Assembly (NCBI GenBank): GCA_963720735.1
Contig: CAVRGL010000008.1
Location: 124,001 to 188,000 of the forward strand
DNA: 64,000 bases
Origin: JBBRHQ01 sp963720735
GTDB lineage: Bacteria; Actinomycetota; Thermoleophilia; Solirubrobacterales; 70-9
Direction: 5' to 3'
Positions within the stretch are counted from its first letter, which is position 1. The number at the start of each line of letters is the position of its first letter. Positions 31,835-40,525 of the stretch are shown piece by piece. The notes beneath the pieces are model-generated. The model did no database searches. It was not told the origin of the DNA and saw only the letters and a list, made by a program, of their open reading frames with translations. A program made the translations under genes and the position numbers.

Positions 31835-34421
31835 ATGCGTGAGATCGGCAGGCAGGGAGTGCGAGCGGTCACAGCAGCGTTGCTGACGATCGCAATCTTG
31901 GGGGTCGCGGCGCCGGCCGCCTCCGCCAAGTCAGGCGCGGCCGGGGTCTCCCTGGACATCCCCTCCGCCCGGCAGGCCACTCTCGTCTCCACCGGCGCGC
32001 TGACGGTCTCGGTCGGGGCCCGGGGCGGGGGCGCCCGGGTGGAGCTGTCGACGACCGCGAAGCAGGGCGGCAAGAGCTCGACCGTCGCCGACCCAGAGCG
32101 GATCGGGCTCGGTCACGGCCAGTCCAAGGTCGGTGAAGATCGACCTCGACTCGACCGGCCGTTCGCTGGTCCAGAGCTGCCTCTCGACCAAGCTGCACGT
32201 CACGGCGCGGATCCGCTCCGGCGGTCACTGGCGACGGGCGACGGAGGCAGAGAAGACGATGGTCCGCGATCCGCAGCTCTGTCAGGGGACCAAGCCGGTC
32301 GGCGTCGACCTCGCCGACGCCGCCAAGTGCGACCCGATCTCCGCGCCCGACGCGGGCGAGTGCCTCTTCCCCTACCCGAACGACTACTACACGAGTGCCG
32401 ATTCGGGAACCGACACCGGGAAGCGGCTGGCCCTGGCGCCCGACTCGACCCCGGTCAACAACCACGACGTCCATGTCAACCCGGCCGAGATCAACACCAG
32501 CGACGGCTTCAGCCCCGGCGCGCCGGTCGTCACCCGTGTCCCCGGGATGGACACGCCTGAGGCCTTTGCCAATACGGGGTCGGTGCCGGTCACCGATATG
32601 GCGCGCTACCTCGACGCGGATGCACCGATCGTCGTCATCGACGCCGCCACCGGCAAGCGCCAGCTGATCTGGACCGAGCTCGACTCGACCGCCTCCAGCC
32701 CGGGAGAGACCGACCTGCTGATCCACTGGGGCCGCAATCTCCAAGAGGGCCACCGCTACATCGTCGCGATGCGGGACCTCAGGGACTCGGAAGGCAAGAC
32801 GATCCCGGCGCCGGCCGGGTTCCGGCTCTACCGCGACAAGATCCCCACCGCGTATCCGGTGATCGAGAAGCGCCGCGCCCACATGGAGGGAATCTTCTCG
32901 AAGCTGAAGGCGGCCGGGATCGGCCGCTCGAACCTGTATTCGGCCTGGGACTTCACTGTCGCCAGCACCCGCAACCTGAGCGAGCGCATGCTTCACATCC
33001 GCGACGACGCGCTGGCCAAGCTAGGCGACACCACGCCGGGCGACGGAGTGATCAACGGGAACGCCCCCGGCTACACGATCACCGACACCAAGACCGTCGG
33101 CGACCCGAGCAACGACCTCACCGGAAGCCATGCGGTCGAAAACGTGCGCGAGGTGACCGGGACCTTCGACGTCCCCTGCTACATCCACCCCGACTGCGAG
33201 GCGGCCACCGCCGGTCGGTTCGACCCGGGCTCCGATGGCCTGCCGACCCAGGCTACGGGCGCCGGAAGCGTCTACCACGCCCGCTTCACCTGCAACATCC
33301 CGCAATCGGCCGTCACCGGGAACGCTCCGGCCAACTACCAGGTCGCACAGACCGACAGGCCCTCGATGTACGGGCACGGCCTGTTCGGCGACTACACCGA
33401 AGTCCACACCCAGAACGTCCGTCAGCTCGGCGACGACCACGATGTGATCACCTGCGCGACCGACTTCATCGGAATGTACGAGGACGACGTCGGTCCGGAG
33501 GCGATCCCGGCGCTGCTCGACCTCTCGAAGTTCACCCCATTGCCCGACCGCCTCCAGCAGGGCTTCCTCGACTTCATCTACCTGGGGCGCCTGCTCGCCA
33601 ACCCGAACGGCCTGGCGCAGGACCCTGCCTTCAAGTTCGGCGGCAACTCGGCGCTGGCCACTGACAAGGGCCTCTTCTACTACGGCAACAGCCAGGGCGG
33701 GATCGCCGGCGGTGCCCTGACCGCGGTCGAGCCCGATATCACCCGCACCGTCCTCTACGTGCCGGGGATGAATTACTCGACCCTGCTGACGCGGAGCGTC
33801 GATTTCGACGACTACGCGACGATCCTCTACCCGGCATATCCCGACCAGGGTGCCCGGCCGCTGCTTCTCTCGCTGATCCAGTCGATGTGGGACCGGGGAG
33901 AGCCCGATGGCTACGCCAACCACATGACCACCGATCCCTTGCCGAACACCCCGGCTCACAAGGTCCTGATCCAGATGGCCTGGGGGGATCACCAGGTTGC
34001 CAACGTGCAGACCGAGGTCGAGGCGCGGACGATCGGGGCGCCGCTGCGCCGGCCGGCGCTCGACGCCAACCGCCTTGCCGACCCGTTTGACGAGATCAGC
34101 CCCAACTCGCCCTTCTACGCGATGGGGAAGCTCGGGGACCTGGGCGGGCCGGCGGCCGACGGCAGCGGAATGTCCGTTTGGGACATCGGCCCACGGCGCC
34201 ACGACCCGATGAACCCCAACCAGATCCTTGGGACCCTGCCGGCGCCGATCACCAACACCGCGCCGGATGACAGCTTCGGTGTCGATCCGCACGACACGGT
34301 GATCGACACGACGCCGATCGCCCGGGCTCAGATCGCCGAGTTCCTGAAGACCGATGGCAAGATCACCGACCCCTGCGGCGAGACGACCCCCTGCTACGCG
34401 GCCGGCTGGACCGGTCCCTAG
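31835..34421 (+). pseudogene. Second secreted alpha/beta hydrolase-like protein, +1 frameshift near the N terminus
   Basis: The first frame from ATG 31835 encodes a signal peptide (AVTAALLTIAILGVAAPAAS) and about 85 further residues up to GLGHGQSK. The +1 frame continues with SVKIDLDSTGRSLVQSCLS to YAAGWTGP at 34421. Removing one G near 32125-32131 (AAGGTCGGT to AAGTCGGT) rejoins them into about 860 residues that align throughout with the neighbour at 29196. The remainder has YGHGLFGDYTEV, the elbow YYGNSQGGIAGG and WGDHQVANV, so the catalytic part is intact. A restart at ATG 32133 would make a protein without signal peptide, unlikely to be exported. Confidence 0.78.
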
Positions 34422-34442
34422 TTCCTGGTGCATCGCATCGCA

Positions 34443-34464
34443 GGCCCCCCCAGGGGGGGTTGTT
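34443..34464 (+). terminator. Rho-independent terminator-like hairpin after the secreted hydrolases
   Basis: Seven C (34445-34451), one A and seven G (34453-34459) can form a stem with a 5-nt loop, followed by a T-containing stretch TTGTTATGT. It ends 40 nt after the hydrolase stop and abuts the stop of the convergent gene. Confidence 0.6.
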
Positions 34465-34996
34465 ATGTCAACCCGTCAGAAACCCACTCGATCTCGATCT
34501 TCGCCTGGGCCAGCTCGCGGTAGCGCTTGCGGTTGAGCCGCCGCGAGACGGTCGCGAAGAGGCGCTGGGCGGGGGACCAGAGCGCCACCCAGCCGAGCAC
34601 GACGAGGCCCTGGGAGACGCTGCCGAAGAAGGCGTCGTTGGCGGTCGCCTGGTCGATCATGCTGGAGAGCAGCAGGCAGACGATCAAGAACGAGAAGGCG
34701 ATCAGCGTCTCGCGGCGCTCGCTGCGGCTGACCGAGAGCCACTTGCGGCTCGAGACATAGGTCTCCTCGAGGTCGTGGCGGATCGCCGCCTTCAGCTTCT
34801 CCGCCAGGCCGTCGCGCCGCTCGGCCTCCGGCAGCTCGACCGAGAGGTGGCTGGGACGCTCGTGCCTGGTGTCGATCCAGGCCCAGAGGATGCGGTCGCG
34901 CACCTCGTCGGTGAGCGGCCGCTCGGCCAGCGGCCCGACGCTGTAGGGGTCGAGCAGCGAATCGACCGAGGGCGCCCGGATCGCGAAGCTGGCCAC
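34463..34996 (-). CDS. Unknown two-helix membrane protein
   Basis: The 177-residue protein has a soluble N-terminal half rich in Glu and Arg (HERPSHLSVELPEAERRDGL) and two predicted transmembrane helices (ETLIAFSFLIVCLLLSSM and FGSVSQGLVVLGWVALWSP), then a basic C terminus (RLNRKRYRELAQAKIE). I do not recognise the family. The GTG start follows a TAGCCT box by 6 nt. It ends in the hairpin terminator region of the convergent hydrolase gene, and a long inverted repeat lies upstream of its promoter. Confidence 0.7.
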   Translation of the reverse strand: MASFAIRAPSVDSLLDPYSVGPLAERPLTDEVRDRILWAWIDTRHERPSHLSVELPEAERRDGLAEKLKAAIRHDLEETYVSSRKWLSVSRSERRETLIAFSFLIVCLLLSSMIDQATANDAFFGSVSQGLVVLGWVALWSPAQRLFATVSRRLNRKRYRELAQAKIEIEWVSDGLT

Positions 34997-35002
34997 GCGG
35001 CG

Positions 35003-35008
35003 AGGCTA
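35003..35008 (-). promoter_or_regulatory. Leaderless -10 box TAGCCT for the two-helix membrane protein
   Basis: On the minus strand TAGCCT ends 6 nt before the GTG at 34996. The inverted repeat at 35031-35265 lies immediately upstream. Confidence 0.55.
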
Positions 35009-35030
35009 GGGGCCGTGCCGGATGCCGCCG

Positions 35031-35265
35031 AATAACTGCGCCGCACGTCCTCGGCTCCCGCGAGAGCCCGACACTCAGAGACACGGATGATGCTGTCGGG
35101 CTCTCGCTCCCGCGTCCGGGCGGCGGCTGGCTTGGCGGGCAAGGACGCAGGTCTTGCTTGCGGGCAAGCCGCACGCCCGGACGCGGGAGCGAGAGCCCGA
35201 CAGCATCAGCCGTGACTCTGGGTGGCGGGCTCTCGCGGGAGCAGAGGACGTGCCGCGCGGTTATT
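35031..35265. repeat. 235-bp imperfect inverted repeat built of two hairpin units
   Basis: The left half (AATAACTGCGCCGCACGTCC onward) and the reverse complement of the right half (AATAACCGCGCGGCACGTCC onward) match closely over about 90 nt. Each half folds on its own: a 14-bp stem at 35060-35073/35094-35107 and an 11-bp stem at 35189-35199/35226-35236. The outer arms carry the GAGGACG and CCCGGACGCG core of the hairpin at 9051. It starts exactly at the stop codon of the glycosidase-like gene and could be a terminator-like or MITE-like element. Confidence 0.8.
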
Positions 35266-36452
35266 CAGGCGCCGAGCCGATGGACCAGGCGCCGGTAGGC
35301 GCCGAAGGCGGGCTTGCGCGTGTAGTCGTCGCGGAGCAGGCCGAAGAAGGACTGGAAGTTGGGGCCGGAGCTGTTGTTGTCGCGCAACCCGAACCAGTTC
35401 AACGCGGTGACGTTGTAGGTGCCCCGGTAGCGGTTCGTGGTCTTCACGAAGGCCCGCAGCGCCGCCGCCTGGGAGGCCTCGCTGCGGCCCGGCCCGGTCG
35501 GATAGCCGAGCTCCTCGAGGTGGATCGGGGTGCGGCGGCCGAAACCCGCCAGCGGCATGTAGCACTCCCGCACCTGGGCGATTCCCTCGAGCAGGGCGTC
35601 GCCGGCGTTCACGAAGGTGGCGGGGACGTAGGTGCCCGGGTAGGTGTCGATCCCGACCCAGTCGGTGGCCCTGCGCAGGCGCCGCCCGCCGGCCTTCCCG
35701 ACCGCCCGCCAGAAGGCGGCGTCGGCGTCGCCGAAGCGCCAGGCGTAGTTGAAGCCGGTCTTCAGCCGCCGGTAGCCGAGCCGGCGGGCCTCGCGCTTCG
35801 CCGCCGGCACGCCGCGGGCCAGCGCCTCGACGGCGTTCTCGTAGGCGCCGTCGGAGGTGTTCGGGGAAAAGGTCAGGTTGACCTCATTGGTGATCTGCAG
35901 GCCGACCACGTGCCTGATCGGCCCGAAGGCGCGAACCACGCGGCGCACGTAGTCGAGCCACGCCCCGATATCGCCGTCCTCGGCCGGAGTGGGGTGGTAG
36001 CGGACCTGGAGCTCGACGTCGAAGCCGAGCCGGGAGTAATGGCGGGCCATCCGCTCAAAGTGCCGGATGCCCGCGGCGCCGTCCGCCTCGAAGAGGCGGT
36101 TGAGGCGCACGCTCATCGTCCGCCGGCCCTTCAGCCGCAGCAGCGCCGCGTCGCGCTTCGCGGGGTCCTCGGGGACCACAGGAGTGGTCTGTGAGCTACC
36201 CGCTTCACCGGCCAGCCGCGGGCCTATCCCGAACTCCAGCCGCGGGCCGCGGGCGGGCCGGTCGTTCGCGTAGCTCTGAGCGCAGCTCGGATCGGGCTTC
36301 TCCGCCGGTGGCGTCTGCGAGGGCGGGATCGCGCCCGGCTGGTCCCAGGGGATCGCCAGGGCGACGGCGGGGAGGGCGAGCGAGCAGAGCAGGGCGGCGA
36401 CCAAGCCTGCGGTGATGCGCCGGGCGCGCATCTGGAGGGGGAATCGGAGCAT
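35265..36452 (-). CDS. Secreted TIM-barrel glycoside hydrolase-like protein (clan GH-A type)
   Basis: The 395-residue protein has a signal peptide (ITAGLVAALLCSLALPAVA) and a TIM-barrel with GLQITNEVNL (Asn-Glu, the acid/base pair of clan GH-A) and IHLEELGYPTG (a second conserved Glu, likely nucleophile), plus TDWVGIDTYPG and ALNWFGLRDN. It should act on extracellular glycans, but the substrate is unknown and a non-catalytic role is possible. ATG 36452 is used because AGGAG lies 10 nt upstream on the minus strand; a longer frame to 36797 is a shadow. It ends at a large inverted repeat. Confidence 0.82.
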   Translation of the reverse strand: MLRFPLQMRARRITAGLVAALLCSLALPAVALAIPWDQPGAIPPSQTPPAEKPDPSCAQSYANDRPARGPRLEFGIGPRLAGEAGSSQTTPVVPEDPAKRDAALLRLKGRRTMSVRLNRLFEADGAAGIRHFERMARHYSRLGFDVELQVRYHPTPAEDGDIGAWLDYVRRVVRAFGPIRHVVGLQITNEVNLTFSPNTSDGAYENAVEALARGVPAAKREARRLGYRRLKTGFNYAWRFGDADAAFWRAVGKAGGRRLRRATDWVGIDTYPGTYVPATFVNAGDALLEGIAQVRECYMPLAGFGRRTPIHLEELGYPTGPGRSEASQAAALRAFVKTTNRYRGTYNVTALNWFGLRDNNSSGPNFQSFFGLLRDDYTRKPAFGAYRRLVHRLGA

Positions 36453-36644
36453 CACGATGATCTCCTGTCTGAACCCGAGAGCTGCCGGCGGGTTGCGCAG
36501 GTCCCATCGGCCGGAGCCGCCTCGCGCACCGCGGCTGCCGTCTGCGCAACTCTGTGTCGCATCGCAAAGCCCTCGCATCCATCGAGCTCCGGCGCGGTCG
36601 CAGCCCCGGGCTCCGGAAGACCGAAGAGCTGCGCGCAGGAGCGC

Positions 36645-37229
36645 GCCAGCGACCAGCTCCAGGCCTGGCTTGACGGCGACGGCCCGAAGACCCTCGGCGC
36701 GCTCGTCGAGGTCTTTGGGGCGAAGAGCTTCACGATCCTGTTCGTCCTCCTGCTCGGGGTCTCGGCCCTGCCGCTGCCAACGGGTGGGGTCACCCACGTC
36801 CTGCAGCTGATCGCCGTGTTGCTGGCCCTGCAGCTGATCCTGGGTCGCGAGCAGCTCTGGCTTCCGGACCGCTGGCGCAATCTCGAGCTGGCCGGCGATA
36901 AGCAGCAGCGCTTCATCGGCGCCCTGATGAGGTTGATCCGCCGCCTGGAGCGGTTCTCACGGCCGCGGATGAGGTTTCTGTTCGGTCACCGCTGGTCGAA
37001 CGTCGCCTTCGGCGTTCTGGTCATCTGTGGAACGGCGGGCGCCTTTCTCGCGCCGCCGTTCACTGGCCTGGACACCTTGCCTTCGATGGGGGTCGTCTTG
37101 CTTTCCCTGGGCGTGCTGCTCGAGGACGTCGTGATCGTCTGCGCAGGACTCTTGGTGGGTAGCGCCGGCATCGCCTTGGAGATAGCCCTGGGCAGCGCCG
37201 CCGTGAACCTGGTCGGGAAACTCCTCTAG
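36645..37229 (+). CDS. ExoD-family membrane protein with no conventional start codon
   Basis: From about 36648 the frame reads SDQLQAWLDGDGPKTLGALV, then EVFGAKSFTILFVLLLGVSA and LPLPTGG, the normal ExoD start, followed by several transmembrane helices and ERFSRPRMRFLFGHRWSNVA to SAAVNLVGKLL. ExoD proteins affect exopolysaccharide production in rhizobia, mechanism unknown. There is no in-frame ATG, GTG or TTG before GTG 36816, which would lose the first third. AGGAG at 36637-36641 sits close to the codon GCC/AGC where a start is expected. The start may be mutated, non-canonical, or hidden by a frameshift; the total would be about 194 residues, normal for the family. Confidence 0.65.
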   Translation, partial: ASDQLQAWLDGDGPKTLGALVEVFGAKSFTILFVLLLGVSALPLPTGGVTHVLQLIAVLLALQLILGREQLWLPDRWRNLELAGDKQQRFIGALMRLIRRLERFSRPRMRFLFGHRWSNVAFGVLVICGTAGAFLAPPFTGLDTLPSMGVVLLSLGVLLEDVVIVCAGLLVGSAGIALEIALGSAAVNLVGKLL

Positions 37230-37287
37230 ATCGGCTCGCGGCGCCGGGAAGGGGGCCAAATTCCGTACCGGGTTGACATAAGACAGA

Positions 37288-38043
37288 TTAGGAAGCGTTG
37301 AGCCAGGCAGGGCCGGGCCGCGGGCGCGGGACGAGGTCGGCGACGAGCACCGTGACGTTGTCCCGGGTGCCCGCGTGCAATGCCTCCTCGACCAGGCGCC
37401 GGGCGCAGTCGCGGCGCGAGCCGGAGCCGAGCGCGGCGGCGATCTGCCCCGCATCGAGGACGTCGGAGAGCCCGTCGGAGCAGAGCAGCAGGCGGTCCGC
37501 CGCCCGGGCGGCGATCGCGGCGGTCGCCGGCCTGCGCCGCGGATCGCCGTCGAGCACCTCGAGCACGACCGAGCTCTGCGGGTGGCTCGCCGCGTCGCCG
37601 GGATCGAGGCCCCCGCGATCGATCAGCTCCTGCACGAGGCTGTCGTCCCGGGTCAGCTGGCGCAGCTCGCCGTCGCGCAGCAGATAGGCGCGTGAGTCGC
37701 CGACATTGGCGAGCAGCAGATCGTCTTCGTTGCTGAGCGCCACCGCGGTCAGGGTCGTCGCCATGCCCGTGGTCTCGGGCCTGCACCGGGCGATGAAGCC
37801 GATCGTCTCGTTTCCCCAGGCCACCGAGTCGCGGAGCGCCCGGTCCAGGGTTCGGTCGAGCCGCCGGCTGTCGAGGTTGATGATCGCGTTGACGATCGTG
37901 CGGCTCGCCACCTCACCGGCGGCCGCACCCCCGACCCCGTCGGCGACGGCGGCCACCCGGCTGCTCGCGTAGGCGGCGTCCTCGTTGCCGTGGCGGCGGC
38001 CAGGGTCGGTGCGGACATCGCACTCGAGGCTCAGGGCACTCAT
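37288..38043 (-). CDS. PP2C-family serine/threonine phosphatase
   Basis: The 251-residue protein has the PP2C metal-binding motifs: DPGRRHGNEDAAY, VAAVADGVGGAAAGEVAS, NVGDSRAYLLRDGELRQLT, LLLCSDGLSDVLD and GTRDNVTVLVADL. It lacks a transmembrane segment, unlike PstP. Soluble PP2C enzymes dephosphorylate substrates of Ser/Thr kinases, such as FHA-binding proteins; one FHA protein lies at 62314-62784. The ATG follows a TAGGTT box 6 nt upstream. Confidence 0.93.
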   Translation of the reverse strand: MSALSLECDVRTDPGRRHGNEDAAYASSRVAAVADGVGGAAAGEVASRTIVNAIINLDSRRLDRTLDRALRDSVAWGNETIGFIARCRPETTGMATTLTAVALSNEDDLLLANVGDSRAYLLRDGELRQLTRDDSLVQELIDRGGLDPGDAASHPQSSVVLEVLDGDPRRRPATAAIAARAADRLLLCSDGLSDVLDAGQIAAALGSGSRRDCARRLVEEALHAGTRDNVTVLVADLVPRPRPGPAWLNAS

Positions 38044-38049
38044 GGCCCA

Positions 38050-38055
38050 AACCTA
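38050..38055 (-). promoter_or_regulatory. Leaderless -10 box TAGGTT for the PP2C gene
   Basis: On the minus strand TAGGTT ends 6 nt before the ATG at 38043. The region is divergent with the cyclase gene. Confidence 0.6.
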
Positions 38056-38069
38056 GCGCCCCGCAGCTG

Positions 38070-39419
38070 ATGCCGCCCCGTCCACGCAGCGACGGGCGAT
38101 TCAGGGAAGCCTGCGTGGCGCCGATATCTCCCCTGCCGGTGTACGACGCCTTGTCGAGCACATCCAAGACAGAGGATCTGGGGGAGCTCTCGCTCTCGGC
38201 CCTACGTTGGCTGCCGGACGTCGCGATCCTCGTCTTCGACCGCGACCTCCGCTATGTCCTGGCGCTCGGGGAGGTCGTCCACCGCAACGGCTGGACCCCC
38301 GAGGCCTTCGAGGGCAACCGGGGGGCCGACATCCTTCCCGCCGACCGCTGGGCGGTGCTCGAGCCGCTCTACCGGGCGGCGCTCGAAGGCGAAGCCGGGT
38401 CGATCGAGCTGAGCTGGAGCGCCGAGGACGGCGGGTCGGAGTTCAGGGTCGAGGTGAACCCCTGGAGGAGTGGGTCCGGCGAGGTCCTCGGGGGCGTCGC
38501 CGTGGCCCGCGACATCACCGCGGCAAAGCGGACCGAGACCGAGCTGCGCGAGGCCCGCGAGCGCTTCGAGCGCGCCTTCGAGGACGCGCCGATCGGGATG
38601 GCGCTGGTCGGACTCGACGGGCGCTGGCTGCGGGTCAATCGCCGGGTCTGCGAGATCACCGGCTACCCGGAGAAGGACCTGCTCGGAATGACCTTCGAGG
38701 AGATCACCCATCCCGACGACCTCGAGGACGATCTCGAGCACGTCCGCTCCCTGCTCGACGAGCAGATCCGCGATTACCAGATGGAGAAGCGCTACATCCG
38801 GGCCGACGGGCTCGAGGTCTGGATCATGCTCTCCGTCTCACTGGTCCGCGACGCGAGCGGCGAGCCCCTCCACTTCATCTCGCAGATCGAGGACATCTCC
38901 GAGCGCAAGAGGATGCAGAAGCGCCTGCAATGGCTCGCCGACAGCGACGCGCTGACCGAAGTCCGCAACCGCAGGCTGCTCGAGCAGGAGCTCTACGTAG
39001 CGGTGAAGCGCTGCCAGCGCTATGGAGAGCACGCCGCGCTGCTGCTGCTCGACCTCGACGACCTGAAGCTGATCAACGACACCCACGGGCACAAGGTCGG
39101 CGACGACGTCCTGCGCGCCGTGGCCCGCGCGATCGAGGGCCGGGTGAGGCGCAGCGACAGCGTCGCCAGGCTGGGCGGGGACGAGTTCGCCGTGCTCATG
39201 CCACACGCAGATCGCAGCACCGCCGAGGCACTCGTCGGGGACCTGCTGGAGGCGATCTCCGGGTGCGTGGTCCGGGCCGGCGGGCAGACCGTCCGGCCCT
39301 CGGCGAGCATCGGCTTCGCCCTGATCGACGAGACCACCGCCGACGAAGAGGCGGTCCTGATCGAGGCCGACCGCTCGATGTACGCGGCCAAGCACCCCGC
39401 GCAGGGCTCAGCCGCCTAG
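38070..39419 (+). CDS. PAS-PAS-GGDEF diguanylate cyclase
   Basis: The 449-residue protein has two PAS domains (about 45-155 and 165-285, the second with FEDAPIGMALVGLDGRWLRV and ENISERK-like PAC end) and a GGDEF domain. The active site LGGDEFAVLM is intact and the inhibitory site RxxD (RRSD) lies five residues before it, so it should make c-di-GMP and be product-inhibited. There is no EAL domain, no membrane segment. The stop overlaps the convergent gene at 39408 by 12 nt. GTG 38116 is a possible later start. Confidence 0.92.
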   Translation: MPPRPRSDGRFREACVAPISPLPVYDALSSTSKTEDLGELSLSALRWLPDVAILVFDRDLRYVLALGEVVHRNGWTPEAFEGNRGADILPADRWAVLEPLYRAALEGEAGSIELSWSAEDGGSEFRVEVNPWRSGSGEVLGGVAVARDITAAKRTETELREARERFERAFEDAPIGMALVGLDGRWLRVNRRVCEITGYPEKDLLGMTFEEITHPDDLEDDLEHVRSLLDEQIRDYQMEKRYIRADGLEVWIMLSVSLVRDASGEPLHFISQIEDISERKRMQKRLQWLADSDALTEVRNRRLLEQELYVAVKRCQRYGEHAALLLLDLDDLKLINDTHGHKVGDDVLRAVARAIEGRVRRSDSVARLGGDEFAVLMPHADRSTAEALVGDLLEAISGCVVRAGGQTVRPSASIGFALIDETTADEEAVLIEADRSMYAAKHPAQGSAA

Positions 39420-40058
39420 TCCTCCGAAGATCGCGAACGGGTTGGCCGGGGCCTCGTGCCGGGCCGCCTGGAAGGTCCCCTCGACTCTGATCTCACTCCC
39501 CTGCGGCGCCTCGGCGCGAAGGCGTTCGGCGAGCGCCTGTGCGCTGTCCTCGTCGATCGCGCCGACCACCAGGTACTTCCAGCGACGCACGTTCTGCAGC
39601 CCTTCCGCATCGAGGCGCCGCGAAAGCTCGACCGCCTCCCTGTGGCCGGGCGTGTCCACCCTGACCTCCCACTCGGGGTAGCCGCGCTCGGCCGCCTCGG
39701 CGCGCTCCTCATCGAGCACGGTCTCGTGCTCGGTCTCGCGCTCCTCCTCGCTCTCCGGCAGGGGCTGGTCGGGGTCCTCCCACTCGAGCTCGGTCGGGTG
39801 CCAGCGCTCGAGCGCGGTTGATGCGATGTGCCAGTTGTTCTTCTCGGCGAGCGAGCGAACCGCCTTCTCGGCCTCCTCGGTCTGCTCCCGGGTCGCCGCG
39901 TAGAGGAAGAGGTGCGGCCCGTCATGGGTGACGATCACCCGGTCGCCGAAGGACTCCTCGAGGTCGTGATCGAGCTCCCCTGCCGCGAGATCCTCGCTCA
40001 TGCCGTGGGCGATTCCCTGCTCCGCCAACTCAACGGTCAGCCGCCAGTCGTCGTTCAT
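39408..40058 (-). CDS. Conserved protein of unknown function, possibly RraB-like
   Basis: The 216-residue acidic protein has two alpha/beta halves: one around DRVIVTHDGPHLFLYAATRE and one around EWEVRVDTPGHREAVELSRR followed by LDAEGLQNVRRWKYLVVGA, joined by a Glu-rich linker. The second half resembles the ferredoxin-like fold of RraB, a regulator of RNase E, but RNase E is not evident here and I do not assign it. The ATG is preceded by a TAGGGT box 8 nt away. It converges on the GGDEF gene. Confidence 0.65.
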   Translation of the reverse strand: MNDDWRLTVELAEQGIAHGMSEDLAAGELDHDLEESFGDRVIVTHDGPHLFLYAATREQTEEAEKAVRSLAEKNNWHIASTALERWHPTELEWEDPDQPLPESEEERETEHETVLDEERAEAAERGYPEWEVRVDTPGHREAVELSRRLDAEGLQNVRRWKYLVVGAIDEDSAQALAERLRAEAPQGSEIRVEGTFQAARHEAPANPFAIFGGLGG

Positions 40059-40066
40059 GGCCGGGA

Positions 40067-40072
40067 ACCCTA
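40067..40072 (-). promoter_or_regulatory. Leaderless -10 box TAGGGT for the unknown protein
   Basis: On the minus strand TAGGGT ends 8 nt before the ATG at 40058. Confidence 0.6.
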
Positions 40073-40121
40073 CCCTGCCGGTGCTTGTGATCGCTGATCT
40101 AGGCTGTCGGGTGGGCGGACC

Positions 40122-40518
40122 ATGGCCGAGTCGACGGAGATCATCAGGCGTGCGTATGCCGCGTTTCGCGAGCGGGACCTCGGGGCGCTCGAGGAGATCT
40201 CCGATCCGGAGATCGAGATCTCCAGCGTCACCGGCATCCTCTCCGGGCGCGAGACGCCCCTATGTGGGCATCGCCGCCCTGGTCTCCTACATCCGCGACG
40301 TCTCGACCATCTGGGACTCGATCGAGCTGGTCCCGGAGGAGTTCCACGAGCTCGAAGGCGACCGCGTCCTCGTCTTCGGGCGGGTCAGGGCCACGCGAAG
40401 CGGTTCGGAGATCGACACACCGAACGCCTGGCTCTGGACCCTGCGCGACGGCCTGGTCGTCTCGGTCCAGGTCTACGCGGAGCCGAGCACCGACGCCCGC
40501 TGGCTGTTCAAGCGGTGA
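40122..40518 (+). pseudogene. SnoaL-like protein interrupted by a +1 frameshift
   Basis: The first frame gives STEIIRRAYAAFRERDLGAL then EEISDPEIEISSVTGILSGR and ETP. After a run of four C (about 40256-40260), the +1 frame continues YVGIAALVSYIRDVSTIWDS to STDARWLFKR. With one C removed the protein is 131 residues, a normal NTF2/SnoaL-fold protein. Such proteins are small hydrolases or isomerases; function unknown. The stop TGA ends 8 nt before the LOG gene. A TAGGCT box 16 nt before the ATG may be the promoter. Confidence 0.72.
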
Positions 40519-40525
40519 GGGGCCG

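Noticed and set aside
34463..37281. 13-bp inverted match TTATGTCAACCCG (34463-34475) and its complement (37269-37281), flanking about 2.8 kb
   Set aside because: A 13-bp inverted match is expected many times by chance in 64 kb, there are no target-site duplications or transposase, and one copy overlaps a stop codon.
39408..40058. Calling the unknown acidic protein RraB
   Set aside because: Only the second half has a loosely similar fold, key residues cannot be checked by eye, and an RNase E target is not evident.
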